DNA of 8,118 nucleotides from JAFDVL01 sp031398365. GTDB lineage: Bacteria; Acidobacteriota; Blastocatellia; RBC074. Below, in pieces: positions 1-6,412 of the stretch (position 1 is the first letter of the stretch; each line of letters starts with the position of its first letter). The stretch spans positions 1-8,118 of the forward strand of contig JANNND010000637.1 in NCBI GenBank assembly GCA_031398365.1. The letters are read 5' to 3'. The notes beneath the pieces were generated by a model that was given only the letters and a program-made list of their open reading frames with translations, ran no database searches and was not told the DNA's origin. The position numbers and the translations under genes were made by a program.

Positions 1-168
1 TTTTTGCGCGAGCACGGACTGGGCCTCCGCCATCAAGTCCACCGCGGCCTGACGATGCGTCGGTTGTGATAAGACCAGCGAAAGAAAGCTGCGCCGCTCT
101 TGTTGGCTCAATTGCGTGTAGGCGACGGCTAATTGTTCTCCGGTTAAGGCGATTTCTACGACAGCCAT
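1..168 (-). CDS. Hypothetical protein, N-terminal part, cut by window edge
   Basis: Reading frame open from the ATG at 168-166 to the left edge with no stop, giving the first 56 residues of a protein that continues outside the window. The start is supported by a strong Shine-Dalgarno AAAAGGAG (177-184) placed 8 nt upstream. The peptide begins MAVVEIALTGEQLAVAYTQL and continues as a charged, probably helical stretch with QQERRSFL near residues 21-28 and a Glu/Gln/Ala-rich segment near residues 45-54. There is no signal peptide or membrane segment. I do not recognise the family. The general style (short beta-like start, then an 'EQL..A..QLS..ER..FL' helix) resembles small antitoxin-like helical proteins, but this is a weak inference. 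It lies 114 bp downstream of the 58-codon ORF and probably has its own promoter in that gap. Confidence 0.6.
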   Translation of the reverse strand, partial: MAVVEIALTGEQLAVAYTQLSQQERRSFLSLVLSQPTHRQAAVDLMAEAQSVLAQK

Positions 169-194
169 AAGACGATCTCCTTTTCGCACCCGGC

Positions 195-224
195 ATCATA
201 ATCGTGAAGTAATAAGAGACGCAA
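195..224 (-). promoter_or_regulatory. Possible sigma70-like promoter for the left-edge gene
   Basis: On the minus strand a -10 like TATGAT (195-200, 5 of 6 to TATAAT) is preceded, after an 18-nt spacer, by TTGCGT (219-224), which matches only the TTG half of a -35 box. A start site near 188 would give a leader of about 20 nt holding the Shine-Dalgarno at 177-184. The placement is good and the -35 is weak. The rest of the 169-282 gap shows nothing else I can support. Confidence 0.3.
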
Positions 225-282
225 CCAACGGTAAGGCGATGAAGTCCTATACCATGAGTCTATTCACATAGGGATTCAGGAG

Positions 283-459
283 TTACTGCTTATACTGCTC
301 TAAATGCCCTGCATAGAGCCACAGATGATGGCCTTCGGGTTTGTAATAGTAGTGTTGCAAGTTTCGACGAAGGCCAATGAAATCAACACGGGCAGGGAGC
401 TTCATAATTTCATAGCGCCATTCCTTTGAATTTATTTTGAAAAACAAAGCACGAATCAT
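283..459 (-). CDS. Small hypothetical protein, 58 residues
   Basis: ATG at 459-457 to TAA at 285-283, 58 residues. The peptide has a protein-like composition: it opens MIRALFFKINSKEWRYEIMK, carries LRRNLQHYYYKPEG around residues 30-43, and ends GHHLWLYAGHLEQYKQ. It is rich in Tyr, His, Arg and Lys and has several Trp, unlike random antisense frames. No signal peptide or membrane segment is visible. There is no convincing Shine-Dalgarno before the ATG. A second in-frame ATG at residue 19 is possible, with an AAGGA too far upstream (about 17 nt). It starts 47 bp after the deaminase stop, on the same strand, so cotranscription is plausible. I do not recognise the family; it could be a small partner protein or the remnant of a longer gene. 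Confidence 0.5.
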   Translation of the reverse strand: MIRALFFKINSKEWRYEIMKLPARVDFIGLRRNLQHYYYKPEGHHLWLYAGHLEQYKQ

Positions 460-506
460 TACAGGCTTACGCGGGAGTTACAAAGCGTTTTACCGTTGGG
501 AGGATT

Positions 507-1409
507 CTATGTGTCTAATGATCCTTCCCAACCTGATCCCATTACCCAAGAGAGTGCCGATAATTTGCCTTGAATAATTCCCCATTCAACATCGTCCCAG
601 CCTAAATTCTCAACACCATACTTCTCTTCTATCTCTTTCATTCTCTCTCGTGCTTTTATTAGGTGAGAATGATTTGGATCATCATACGGAACTTCCCCAC
701 GTTCCATTTTCTCTTGGTATATCAGTTTTCGGATATACCAAACTTTCTCCCACAGTTCGTTATACATTTCCAAAATATCGCTGTCATTGCGGCGTAGAAC
801 CAATGGCCATATCTCACCATCTTCAACGATCCACTCCACTTTGTCCCCGTTTTCTGTGTAGCCAATTTTGAACCCATTTGGCCCAACAGTTTCTGGTTCT
901 ACAGGGTCTTGGGTTTCAGCTTTTGTACGTTGTATTGGCCCTGAGCGGTATTGTCTTAAAAAATCTCGGTTTAGCTCGTCTAAAATTGGAATTAGATCAG
1001 AGTCAAACCGTGCAATCTGTACTCCAGCATCCTGAAGTAAGATTTCGCCCCTGCCTCGAATGTCTGGGTTTCGATCAAGAGTACCAATGAAGACTTTTCC
1101 AATACGTCTTTCAATAACTCTATGAGCACAAGCAATTTTGGGTTCATTACGGGACGTACACGGCTCTAACGTTGTAAATAGGGTTGCGCCAGCTAAGGTG
1201 TCACTCGGTAATTTTCGTTCAAAAAGGGTGTATTCTGCGTGCTCTCCAGGCTTGATCTCTCCTCTATATGCCTCTCCTAAAATTACTCCATTACGAGCCA
1301 TTACCGCACCAACTTTCGGAGAAATTTTCTCAGGCTCGCTAACACAGTTACGAGCTAATTCAATAGCCCTACGCATAAGCTCCCTATCGCTGAATCTTTT
1401 TTCACTCAT
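507..1409 (-). CDS. RibD/dCMP-type zinc deaminase fused to a Trp-rich C-terminal domain
   Basis: 300 residues from the ATG at 1409-1407 to TAG at 509-507. A TTG five codons upstream (1424) would give 305 residues; neither start has a clear Shine-Dalgarno, and I prefer the ATG (MSEKRFSDRELM...). Residues about 1-155 form a cytidine-deaminase-like fold close to the RibD/dCMP deaminases. It has a GEHAEY motif (zinc ligand His57, catalytic Glu59) and an EPC...C motif with PC-x9-C spacing (zinc ligands Cys84 and Cys94), followed by the usual V-F-I-G-L-D and G-R-G-E-L-L elements. The site looks intact. There is no RibD reductase domain, so this is not the riboflavin enzyme. After a linker (about 156-180), residues 183-300 form a second domain with eight Trp, starting GYTENGDKVEWI and ending NLGWDDVEWG...SALSWVMGSGWEGSLDT. 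I cannot name it. Expected activity is hydrolytic deamination of a pyrimidine or related base; the substrate is unknown. The gene is much poorer in GC than nadB upstream, suggesting transfer. Confidence 0.85.
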   Translation of the reverse strand: MSEKRFSDRELMRRAIELARNCVSEPEKISPKVGAVMARNGVILGEAYRGEIKPGEHAEYTLFERKLPSDTLAGATLFTTLEPCTSRNEPKIACAHRVIERRIGKVFIGTLDRNPDIRGRGEILLQDAGVQIARFDSDLIPILDELNRDFLRQYRSGPIQRTKAETQDPVEPETVGPNGFKIGYTENGDKVEWIVEDGEIWPLVLRRNDSDILEMYNELWEKVWYIRKLIYQEKMERGEVPYDDPNHSHLIKARERMKEIEEKYGVENLGWDDVEWGIIQGKLSALSWVMGSGWEGSLDT

Positions 1410-1417
1410 AAAATAAT

Positions 1418-1453
1418 GGTGCAACCACTCGCTGACGCAGATGGCACTGCACC
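1418..1453 (-). other. Hairpin at the nadB/deaminase junction
   Basis: GGTGCA (1448-1453 read on the minus strand) pairs with TGCACC (1418-1423), with a further 3-bp pairing inside (1425-1427 with 1442-1444) across an asymmetric loop. On the minus strand it follows the nadB stop codon and is followed by ATTATTTT just before the deaminase ATG. This could be a weak terminator for nadB or a leader structure. The stem is short and the tail is not a clean U-run, so the evidence is thin. Confidence 0.3.
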
Positions 1454-1454
1454 T

Positions 1455-3005
1455 CTACTCTTCACTGATTTTTTCAACCGCAGAAATTTCATTTCCTAAA
1501 ATCTGTGCAGAATGGATATTCCACTTGGCATCATCGCGTGTCGGAAAATCTTCGCGGTAATGACCGCCGCGTGATTCTTCGCGCCACAATGCCGCCTCCG
1601 CCATCAGCTTCGCCAAGGTCACGAAATTCTTGGTGCGTTGGTTGACGCTTTCCTGTAGCAAGGCTTCGCATTCGGTAATGGCTGATTTCAAATCTGTGGC
1701 GCGGCGAATCAGGCCGACATTCCTCCACATCAATTCCTGCACGCGGCTTTTTGTGCGCGGGTCAAGTCGCCATTTCGACAAATCAAAATCCAGTTGTTCC
1801 GGTTCGGCTTTGTCCGACAAGGGGAAGTTATCTTCGAGTGCGGCGGCTCCAGCACGTGCGCCGAAGACTAAGCCTTCCAGCAACGAATTGCTGGCCAAAC
1901 GATTTGCGCCGTGGACTCCAGTGCAGGTGACTTCGCCTGCGCCGTACAAGCCCGGCAGCGTCGTGCGTCCGTGGGTGTCGCTGCGCACGCCGCCCATCAC
2001 GTAATGGACGGCGGGGCTGACGGGCAATTGATCCTTCGTCATATCCAAGCTATAGCGCAGACATGTCTCGAAAATTTTCGGGAAGCGGTCGCGCACAAAC
2101 GTCGCTTTCAGATGCGTCAAATCAAGGTACATCCAGCGCGTGCCGGTGCGTTCCATTTCGGCCACGATGGCGCGGGCTACGATGTCGCGCGGGGCGAGTT
2201 CGGCGCGTTCGTCGTAATTGATGGCGAAGGCTTTGCCATCGTGGTTACGCAGGATGGCGCCTTCGCCGCGCAGGGCTTCGCTGAGCAAAAATCTGGGCGC
2301 ATCGGGCAACGCCAACGCCGTCGGATGAAATTGCACGAACTCCAAATCGCACATCATCGCACCCGCTGCGTATGCCATCGCCATGCCGTCGCCTGTGGCT
2401 ACGCTGGGGTTGGTGGTTTGCGAAAATAATTGGCCTGCGCCGCCCGTAGCGAGGATTACGGCACGCGCCCGCATTTCGCACAACAGGCTTTCGTTCGGAT
2501 GAATGTAGCGCACGCCGACACAGCGATCATCCTCGACAATCAAATCAATCGTCGCCGCGTGCGCCTGCAAGGTGATGTTCGGATTTTTCTTCGCGTGGGT
2601 GATGAGCGAGCGCACGATTTCGCGCCCCGTCGAATCGCCGTGGGCGTGCAGGATGCGGCGCCGCGAATGCGCGGCTTCCTGCGTAAAAGAAAGTTCGCCA
2701 TCTTCCTTGTCGAACTGTGCGCCCCATTCAATCAACTGCGTGATGTATTTCGGGCCTTCTTCGACCAGGACGCGCACGGCTTTTTCATCGCAGAGTCCGG
2801 CTCCGGCAACGAGCGTGTCGTCGTAGTGCAAATTAATTTCGTCGTCGTCAGAGAGCGCTACGGCGACGCCGCCTTGGGCGTATTCGGTGTTGGATTCGTC
2901 GAGGCGTTCTTTGGTGAGGACAATGACGCGTCCGTTTTTGGCGAGCTCAGCGGCAGCGCGCAAGCCTGCAACGCCGGAGCCGATGACAATGTAATCAGGA
3001 GTCAT
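1455..3005 (-). CDS. nadB: L-aspartate oxidase
   Basis: 516 residues from ATG at 3005-3003 to TAG at 1457-1455, a normal length. The enzyme is an FAD-dependent cytoplasmic flavoprotein that oxidises L-aspartate to iminoaspartate, which NadA converts to quinolinate for NAD synthesis. The N-terminus MTPDYIVIGSGVAGLRAA holds the GxGxxG dinucleotide-binding motif (residues 9-14). YAQGGVAVAL (42-51), HAHGDSTGREI (120-130), ATGGAGQLF (186-194), QFHPTAL (225-231) and GANRLASNSLLEG (366-378) are family blocks. By my alignment His227, Arg273, His334 and Arg369 match the substrate-site residues of the E. coli enzyme at a constant offset of 17. The C-terminal helical domain carries HYREDFP (482-488). 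A longer frame from 3053 is rejected because it overlaps the upstream gene and adds a non-homologous 16 residues. The start is 1 bp from the Uma2 stop, so translation is probably coupled. nadA and nadC are not in the window. Confidence 0.97.
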   Translation of the reverse strand: MTPDYIVIGSGVAGLRAAAELAKNGRVIVLTKERLDESNTEYAQGGVAVALSDDDEINLHYDDTLVAGAGLCDEKAVRVLVEEGPKYITQLIEWGAQFDKEDGELSFTQEAAHSRRRILHAHGDSTGREIVRSLITHAKKNPNITLQAHAATIDLIVEDDRCVGVRYIHPNESLLCEMRARAVILATGGAGQLFSQTTNPSVATGDGMAMAYAAGAMMCDLEFVQFHPTALALPDAPRFLLSEALRGEGAILRNHDGKAFAINYDERAELAPRDIVARAIVAEMERTGTRWMYLDLTHLKATFVRDRFPKIFETCLRYSLDMTKDQLPVSPAVHYVMGGVRSDTHGRTTLPGLYGAGEVTCTGVHGANRLASNSLLEGLVFGARAGAAALEDNFPLSDKAEPEQLDFDLSKWRLDPRTKSRVQELMWRNVGLIRRATDLKSAITECEALLQESVNQRTKNFVTLAKLMAEAALWREESRGGHYREDFPTRDDAKWNIHSAQILGNEISAVEKISEE

Positions 3006-3006
3006 A

Positions 3007-3645
3007 TTATTTATTTGCCTGTACCCAGGCGCGAAAAGCCCGCTTGAGCGCATTGATGCCTTTACCTTCTACAGGCGTCAGAAATTGCGTCAAGACCTGT
3101 GCGCTCAGAAAAGGAAAGCACGCGCTGTGGAAAGTCTCTTCGTAATCACTTTCAGTCAAACGGTAAAAATGAATTTCGTTCCCGTCATGTTGCCAGATTT
3201 CCGGGACGCCAAGCGCGGCATAGATGGAGAATTTGCTAGTGGAATCATGATAAATGTCCACTTCAATGACCAGATCAGGCGGCGGATCAACCTCCAAGTT
3301 GATTTCTTCTTTGTCAGTGACCTGGGAAAAATTCTGGATATAAAAACACTCGTCAGCCTCCGTCCCTTTCGACTTTTTTTTGCGCCGCCACGTCATCGCG
3401 CCAAAGCTAACGTATTCCAAATTCAATTCTTCAGTCAGCACATCCACGAGGCGGCTAATTAAGCCTTTGTACAATTCGTGCTTTCTTGATGGGGATATAA
3501 TCTCCAGCTTTCCGTTGTCGTAGCTGATGCGTGCATTGGTTTCATCGCCAATTTCCGCGAGCAGGTTTTCATACTCATCCCAACTCACATCACGGCAAAT
3601 TAGGGTGCTGCCAGCAGGTAAATTTTGGATCATTTGAGATTGCAT
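3007..3645 (-). CDS. Uma2-family (DUF820) putative PD-(D/E)xK endonuclease
   Basis: 212 residues from ATG at 3645-3643 to TAA at 3009-3007. The start is set by an AAGGTG Shine-Dalgarno (3650-3655) 4 nt upstream that overlaps the rlmN stop; a longer frame to 3693 would run into rlmN coding sequence. Family marks in order: a start with W-D-E-Y-E-N-L-L (22-29), GKLEIISPSRKHE (45-57), PPDLVIEVD (122-130) and K-F-S-I-Y-A-A-L-G-V-P-E-I-W (138-151). Glu48, Asp124, Glu128 and Lys138 are the expected catalytic set of the restriction-endonuclease-like fold. The usual 'EV.SPS' is EVDIYHDS here. Uma2 proteins are common in multiple copies in Cyanobacteria, Chloroflexi and Acidobacteriota, and their biological role is unsettled. 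It sits between rlmN (8 bp gap) and nadB (1 bp gap) as if part of one operon, and is lower in GC (about 47% over 3181-3360). Confidence 0.88.
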   Translation of the reverse strand: MQSQMIQNLPAGSTLICRDVSWDEYENLLAEIGDETNARISYDNGKLEIISPSRKHELYKGLISRLVDVLTEELNLEYVSFGAMTWRRKKKSKGTEADECFYIQNFSQVTDKEEINLEVDPPPDLVIEVDIYHDSTSKFSIYAALGVPEIWQHDGNEIHFYRLTESDYEETFHSACFPFLSAQVLTQFLTPVEGKGINALKRAFRAWVQANK

Positions 3646-3653
3646 AAAACACC

Positions 3654-4706
3654 TTATCCCGCCGCTTGCTGCCGCGCCGCCAATTGTCCGCACGCGGCGG
3701 AAATATCCTGCCCGCGCGGACGCCGAATGAACGTGGTTACGCCGTTTTCGACGAGGATATTTTGGAAACTCAAAATGCGTGGCAGCGGCGATGAAGCAAA
3801 CGGTAATTCCGGTGCGGGATTGTGCGGGATCAAATTCACCATCGCGTGCAATTGATAGCGGCGAATCAGTTTGACAAGTCGTTGTGCATCTTCGTCGCTG
3901 TCGTTCACACCGTCCAGCATTACATATTCAAAGGTGACTTTCTCGCGCCGCCCGAGTGTGTAATTTTGCAATGCGGTCATCAGTTCATCTATGCCGTACC
4001 GTTTGTTTAGTGGAATCAATTTCGTGCGCTGTTCATCGGTTGTTCCCGACAGCGAAACGGCCAGGCGCGGGCGGACTTCTTCCTGCGCAAATTCGTTGAT
4101 TTTGGGGATAATCCCTGAAGTCGAAACGGTAATGCGTTTGGGATGAATGTTCAGCCCTTTTTCATCGCTCAGCAACCGAATCGCTTTCATCACTTCGTCA
4201 TAGTTCAGGAAGCTCTCGCCCATCCCCATAAACACGAGGTTCGTGCGATGCGGCGCTTTTTCGCCTGCGCCGTAAACTTCGTTCAGGACGATGATGACTT
4301 GCGAGACGATTTCGCCAGCAGTCATGTTGCGCTTGATGCCAAGCTTCGCGGTCATACAAAACGCGCAGCCAACAGCGCAGCCGACCTGACAACTGATACA
4401 AATCGTGTCGCGGTTTTCTTCCGGGATGAAGACGGCTTCGACCTCCTTGCCATCGCCGAGTTTGAGCAAATAGCGGCGCGTGCCATCGGTCGAATAAAAG
4501 ACGTTGGCAATGGTGGTTTCGGTGATACGCGCCGTTTCGTTAAGCTTTTCGCGCAGTGATTTGGCGAGTTCGGTGATCTGGTTCAGGTCAAGGAGGCGGC
4601 GGGCATAAATAGATTGATACAGTTGTTTGCCGCGAAACGGTTTTTCCCCCAGAAGCTGTGCAAACTCCACAATTTCCTGTTCGGTTTTTCCAAGCAAAAT
4701 GTTCAC
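3654..4706 (-). CDS. rlmN: Dual-specificity 23S rRNA/tRNA adenine-C2 methyltransferase RlmN
   Basis: 350 residues from a GTG start (4706-4704) to TAA at 3656-3654. It is a radical-SAM enzyme that methylates C2 of A2503 in 23S rRNA and A37 in some tRNAs. The N-terminal accessory domain contains GEKPFRGKQLYQSIY (20-34). The core has CISCQVGCAVGCAFC (103-117), with the [4Fe-4S] ligands Cys110, Cys114 and Cys117, and Cys103 equivalent to the resolving cysteine of E. coli RlmN. Cys339 in FIRRPRGQDISAACGQL is the methyl-carrying C-terminal cysteine. GMGES at 161-165 replaces the usual GMGEP, a small oddity. The GTG is chosen because NILLGKTEQEIVEF matches the family start; there is no Shine-Dalgarno. 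A TACAAT lies only 6 nt upstream, so the mRNA may be leaderless. The Uma2 gene follows after 8 bp. Confidence 0.96.
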   Translation of the reverse strand: MNILLGKTEQEIVEFAQLLGEKPFRGKQLYQSIYARRLLDLNQITELAKSLREKLNETARITETTIANVFYSTDGTRRYLLKLGDGKEVEAVFIPEENRDTICISCQVGCAVGCAFCMTAKLGIKRNMTAGEIVSQVIIVLNEVYGAGEKAPHRTNLVFMGMGESFLNYDEVMKAIRLLSDEKGLNIHPKRITVSTSGIIPKINEFAQEEVRPRLAVSLSGTTDEQRTKLIPLNKRYGIDELMTALQNYTLGRREKVTFEYVMLDGVNDSDEDAQRLVKLIRRYQLHAMVNLIPHNPAPELPFASSPLPRILSFQNILVENGVTTFIRRPRGQDISAACGQLAARQQAAG

Positions 4707-4712
4707 AGGTGG

Positions 4713-4718
4713 ATTGTA
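4713..4718 (-). promoter_or_regulatory. Possible -10 box just before rlmN
   Basis: TACAAT on the minus strand ends 6 nt before the GTG start of rlmN. No TTGACA-like -35 is present at 16-18 nt upstream (CTACAG or TACAGC lie there). If used, transcription would start at or next to the start codon, giving a leaderless rlmN message, which fits the missing Shine-Dalgarno. The match may be chance. Confidence 0.28.
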
Positions 4719-4787
4719 GCGTAGTGGGGAGGAAAGCTGTAGTAGGGGGAATTTGAAATTTGCGCTGAGAGACTTAAGATAAAGAAA

Positions 4788-4862
<75 letters not shown>

Positions 4863-4962
4863 TCAATTTTCAAAGCCATCTTCAGTGCTATGAAGGCTAT
4901 GGCAGGCGAATGCTAACAAAACCAGCCTTAAGAGGCAATGCGGAGTGCGGCCTCAGACAATT

Positions 4963-4990
4963 CGCAAGCCAAAATCCGCAAGCCAAAATC
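4963..4990. repeat. 14-bp perfect tandem duplication
   Basis: Two identical adjacent copies of CGCAAGCCAAAATC (4963-4976 and 4977-4990), ending 1 bp from the frr stop codon. This looks like a slippage duplication in the frr-tRNA gap. The rest of that 129-bp gap (4863-4962) shows no gene and no clear promoter. Confidence 0.95.
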
Positions 4991-4991
4991 A

Positions 4992-5549
4992 TCAGACTTT
5001 CATGATCTCTTCTTCTTTGTGTTTGCTGAGTTCCGTGATTCTGGCAATGGCCTGGTCAGTCAGTTTTTGCACTTGATCCAGGCCATCTTTTTCCAAGTCT
5101 TCAGAGATCACTTTATCCTTCAATGCTTTCTTGAGTTTGTCGTTGGCATCGCGGCGAATATTGCGCACGGCGGTTTTATGTTCTTCGGCAACTTCGTGAA
5201 TCCCCTTCACCATGTTGCGACGGCGATCTTCGGTCAACGGCGGAATCGGAATGCGGATCAGTTTGCCATCATTGGAAGGGTTAATGTTGAGATCCGAAGC
5301 GCGCAACACCTTTTCAATCGGCGCAATCATCGAAGAATCAAACGGCTGCACGGTCAGCAAGGCTGCTTCCGGCGCGTGAATGGTGGCGACCTGATTGAGC
5401 GGCATTTGTGAGCCGTAATACTCCACGTGAATGTTGTCGAGCAATCCGGTGGATGCGCGACCGGTGCGGACGCTGGTCAGCTTCTTGCGAAAGTCCTCCA
5501 GAGTATTATCCATGCGGGTCTTGGTATCATTGCTGATTTCTTTAATCAT
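4992..5549 (-). CDS. frr: Ribosome recycling factor
   Basis: 185 residues from ATG at 5549-5547 to TGA at 4994-4992, the same length as E. coli RRF. With EF-G it splits the post-termination ribosome into subunits. The sequence shows the two-domain pattern: helix (MIKEISNDTKTRMDNTLEDF), the conserved VRTGRAS block (27-33), the small domain with YYGSQMPLNQVATI (44-57) and PFDSSMI, then IPIPPLTEDRRR (100-111) and the long basic and acidic C-terminal helices with RNIRRDAND. The start has a good Shine-Dalgarno, TAAAGGAG (5557-5564), 7 nt before the ATG. This overlaps the pyrH stop codon, so the two genes are translated from one message, possibly coupled. Confidence 0.98.
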   Translation of the reverse strand: MIKEISNDTKTRMDNTLEDFRKKLTSVRTGRASTGLLDNIHVEYYGSQMPLNQVATIHAPEAALLTVQPFDSSMIAPIEKVLRASDLNINPSNDGKLIRIPIPPLTEDRRRNMVKGIHEVAEEHKTAVRNIRRDANDKLKKALKDKVISEDLEKDGLDQVQKLTDQAIARITELSKHKEEEIMKV

Positions 5550-5561
5550 AAGAATGCTCCT

Positions 5562-6347
5562 TTACTTACGACCTGATTTGGCAGCTTTTCCTTTGGGCGC
5601 GGGTACGTCATCCGGGACGCGCACAATGGAGCCGATTTTTTCGCCCAGCACGACCCGTTTGATGTTGCCAGGAATGGTCATATCAAACACGATGATCGGC
5701 AACCCATTGTCTTTGCAAAGCGAAATCGCCGACGCATCCATCACCTTCAATTCATCGCGCAGCACGCGCATATAGGTCAATTCATCAATCTTGGTGGCGG
5801 TTGCATCCGTGCGCGGATCAGCCGTGTAAATGCCGCTGACACTGGTGGCCTTCATAATCACATCGGCCCGGATTTCCAGCGCGCGTAACGCTGCTGCCGA
5901 ATCCGTTGTGAAATAAGGATTGCCCGTCCCGGCGGCAAAAATCACGATGCGGCGCTTCTCCAAATGGCGGACAGCGCGCCGTCGAATAAACGGCTCCGCC
6001 ACTTCGCGCATTTCAATGGCCGACATCACGCGCGTAAAGCAACCTTGTTTTTCCAGGCCGTCCTGCAACGCAATCGCATTCATGACCGTGGCCAGCATGC
6101 CCATGTAATCTGCCGAAGCGCGATCCATGCCGGAAGCGCTGGCCTTGATGCCGCGAAAGATGTTGCCGCCCCCGACAACCAGAGCGACCTCGACGCCCAG
6201 TTGCGCAACTTCTTTCACTTCACCTGCGATGCGATTGATGACTTTTGGATCAATGCCATAACTGACTTCTCCCATCAAAGCTTCGCCGCTGATTTTGAGG
6301 AGAATGCGTTTGTAGGCGGGTTGTTTGCTGGGTTTTGATTTGGCCAT
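5562..6347 (-). CDS. pyrH: UMP kinase (uridylate kinase)
   Basis: 261 residues from ATG at 6347-6345 to TAA at 5564-5562. Hexameric bacterial UMP kinase of the amino-acid-kinase fold; phosphorylates UMP to UDP with ATP in pyrimidine nucleotide synthesis. Marks: KRILLKISGEALMGE (13-27), VVGGGNIFRG (57-66), DYMGMLATVMNA (80-91), IRRRAVRHLEK (121-131), GTGNPYFTTDSAAALRA (141-157), and KATSVSGIYTADP (166-178), where KATKVDGVY is usual. It is about 20 residues longer than typical because of a tail, DDVPAPKGKAAKSGRK, that is lysine-rich and probably disordered, plus a short basic N-terminal lead MAKSKPSKQ. The start has no Shine-Dalgarno; a promoter placed 12 nt upstream would give a very short leader. 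frr follows after 12 bp. Confidence 0.98.
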   Translation of the reverse strand: MAKSKPSKQPAYKRILLKISGEALMGEVSYGIDPKVINRIAGEVKEVAQLGVEVALVVGGGNIFRGIKASASGMDRASADYMGMLATVMNAIALQDGLEKQGCFTRVMSAIEMREVAEPFIRRRAVRHLEKRRIVIFAAGTGNPYFTTDSAAALRALEIRADVIMKATSVSGIYTADPRTDATATKIDELTYMRVLRDELKVMDASAISLCKDNGLPIIVFDMTIPGNIKRVVLGEKIGSIVRVPDDVPAPKGKAAKSGRK

Positions 6348-6358
6348 ACGTTGAGCAG

Positions 6359-6386
6359 ATTATGCGCGGGAAGTTTCAAATTTCAA
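6359..6386 (-). promoter_or_regulatory. Probable sigma70-type promoter of pyrH-frr
   Basis: Minus strand: -35 TTGAAA (6381-6386, 5 of 6), 16-nt spacer, -10 CATAAT (6359-6364, 5 of 6). A start near 6352 would leave only about 5 nt before the pyrH ATG at 6347. The -35 and spacer sit inside the long inverted repeat described next. This is the best promoter match I found in the window, but it is by eye only. Confidence 0.5.
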
Positions 6387-6412
6387 ATTGGCGATTTGAA
6401 ACTCTCCCGCGC
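6364..6412. repeat. Long inverted repeat (18-bp stem) in the tsf-pyrH gap
   Basis: Left arm GCGCGGGAAGTTTCAAAT (6364-6381) pairs fully with right arm 6394-6412, apart from one bulged C at 6404; the loop is 12 nt (6382-6393). A second copy of TTTCAAAT (6381-6388) can pair instead with ATTTGAAA (6394-6401), giving a mutually exclusive shorter hairpin with a 5-nt loop. No U-run follows in either direction, so it is not a standard intrinsic terminator. It could be a mobile palindromic repeat, an RNA processing site between tsf and pyrH, or a regulatory structure over the pyrH promoter. Confidence 0.9.

Noticed and set aside
3006..3053. Upstream nadB start at 3053
   Set aside because: It overlaps the Uma2 gene and adds 16 residues before the conserved FAD-binding start MTPDYIVIGSG.
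1630..3462. Several long plus-strand ORFs over nadB and the Uma2 gene
   Set aside because: They are antisense shadows of high-GC coding DNA; they lack family motifs, and the minus-strand proteins are unmistakable.
3646..3693. Upstream Uma2 start at 3693
   Set aside because: It runs through the rlmN C-terminus; the ATG at 3645 has its own Shine-Dalgarno.
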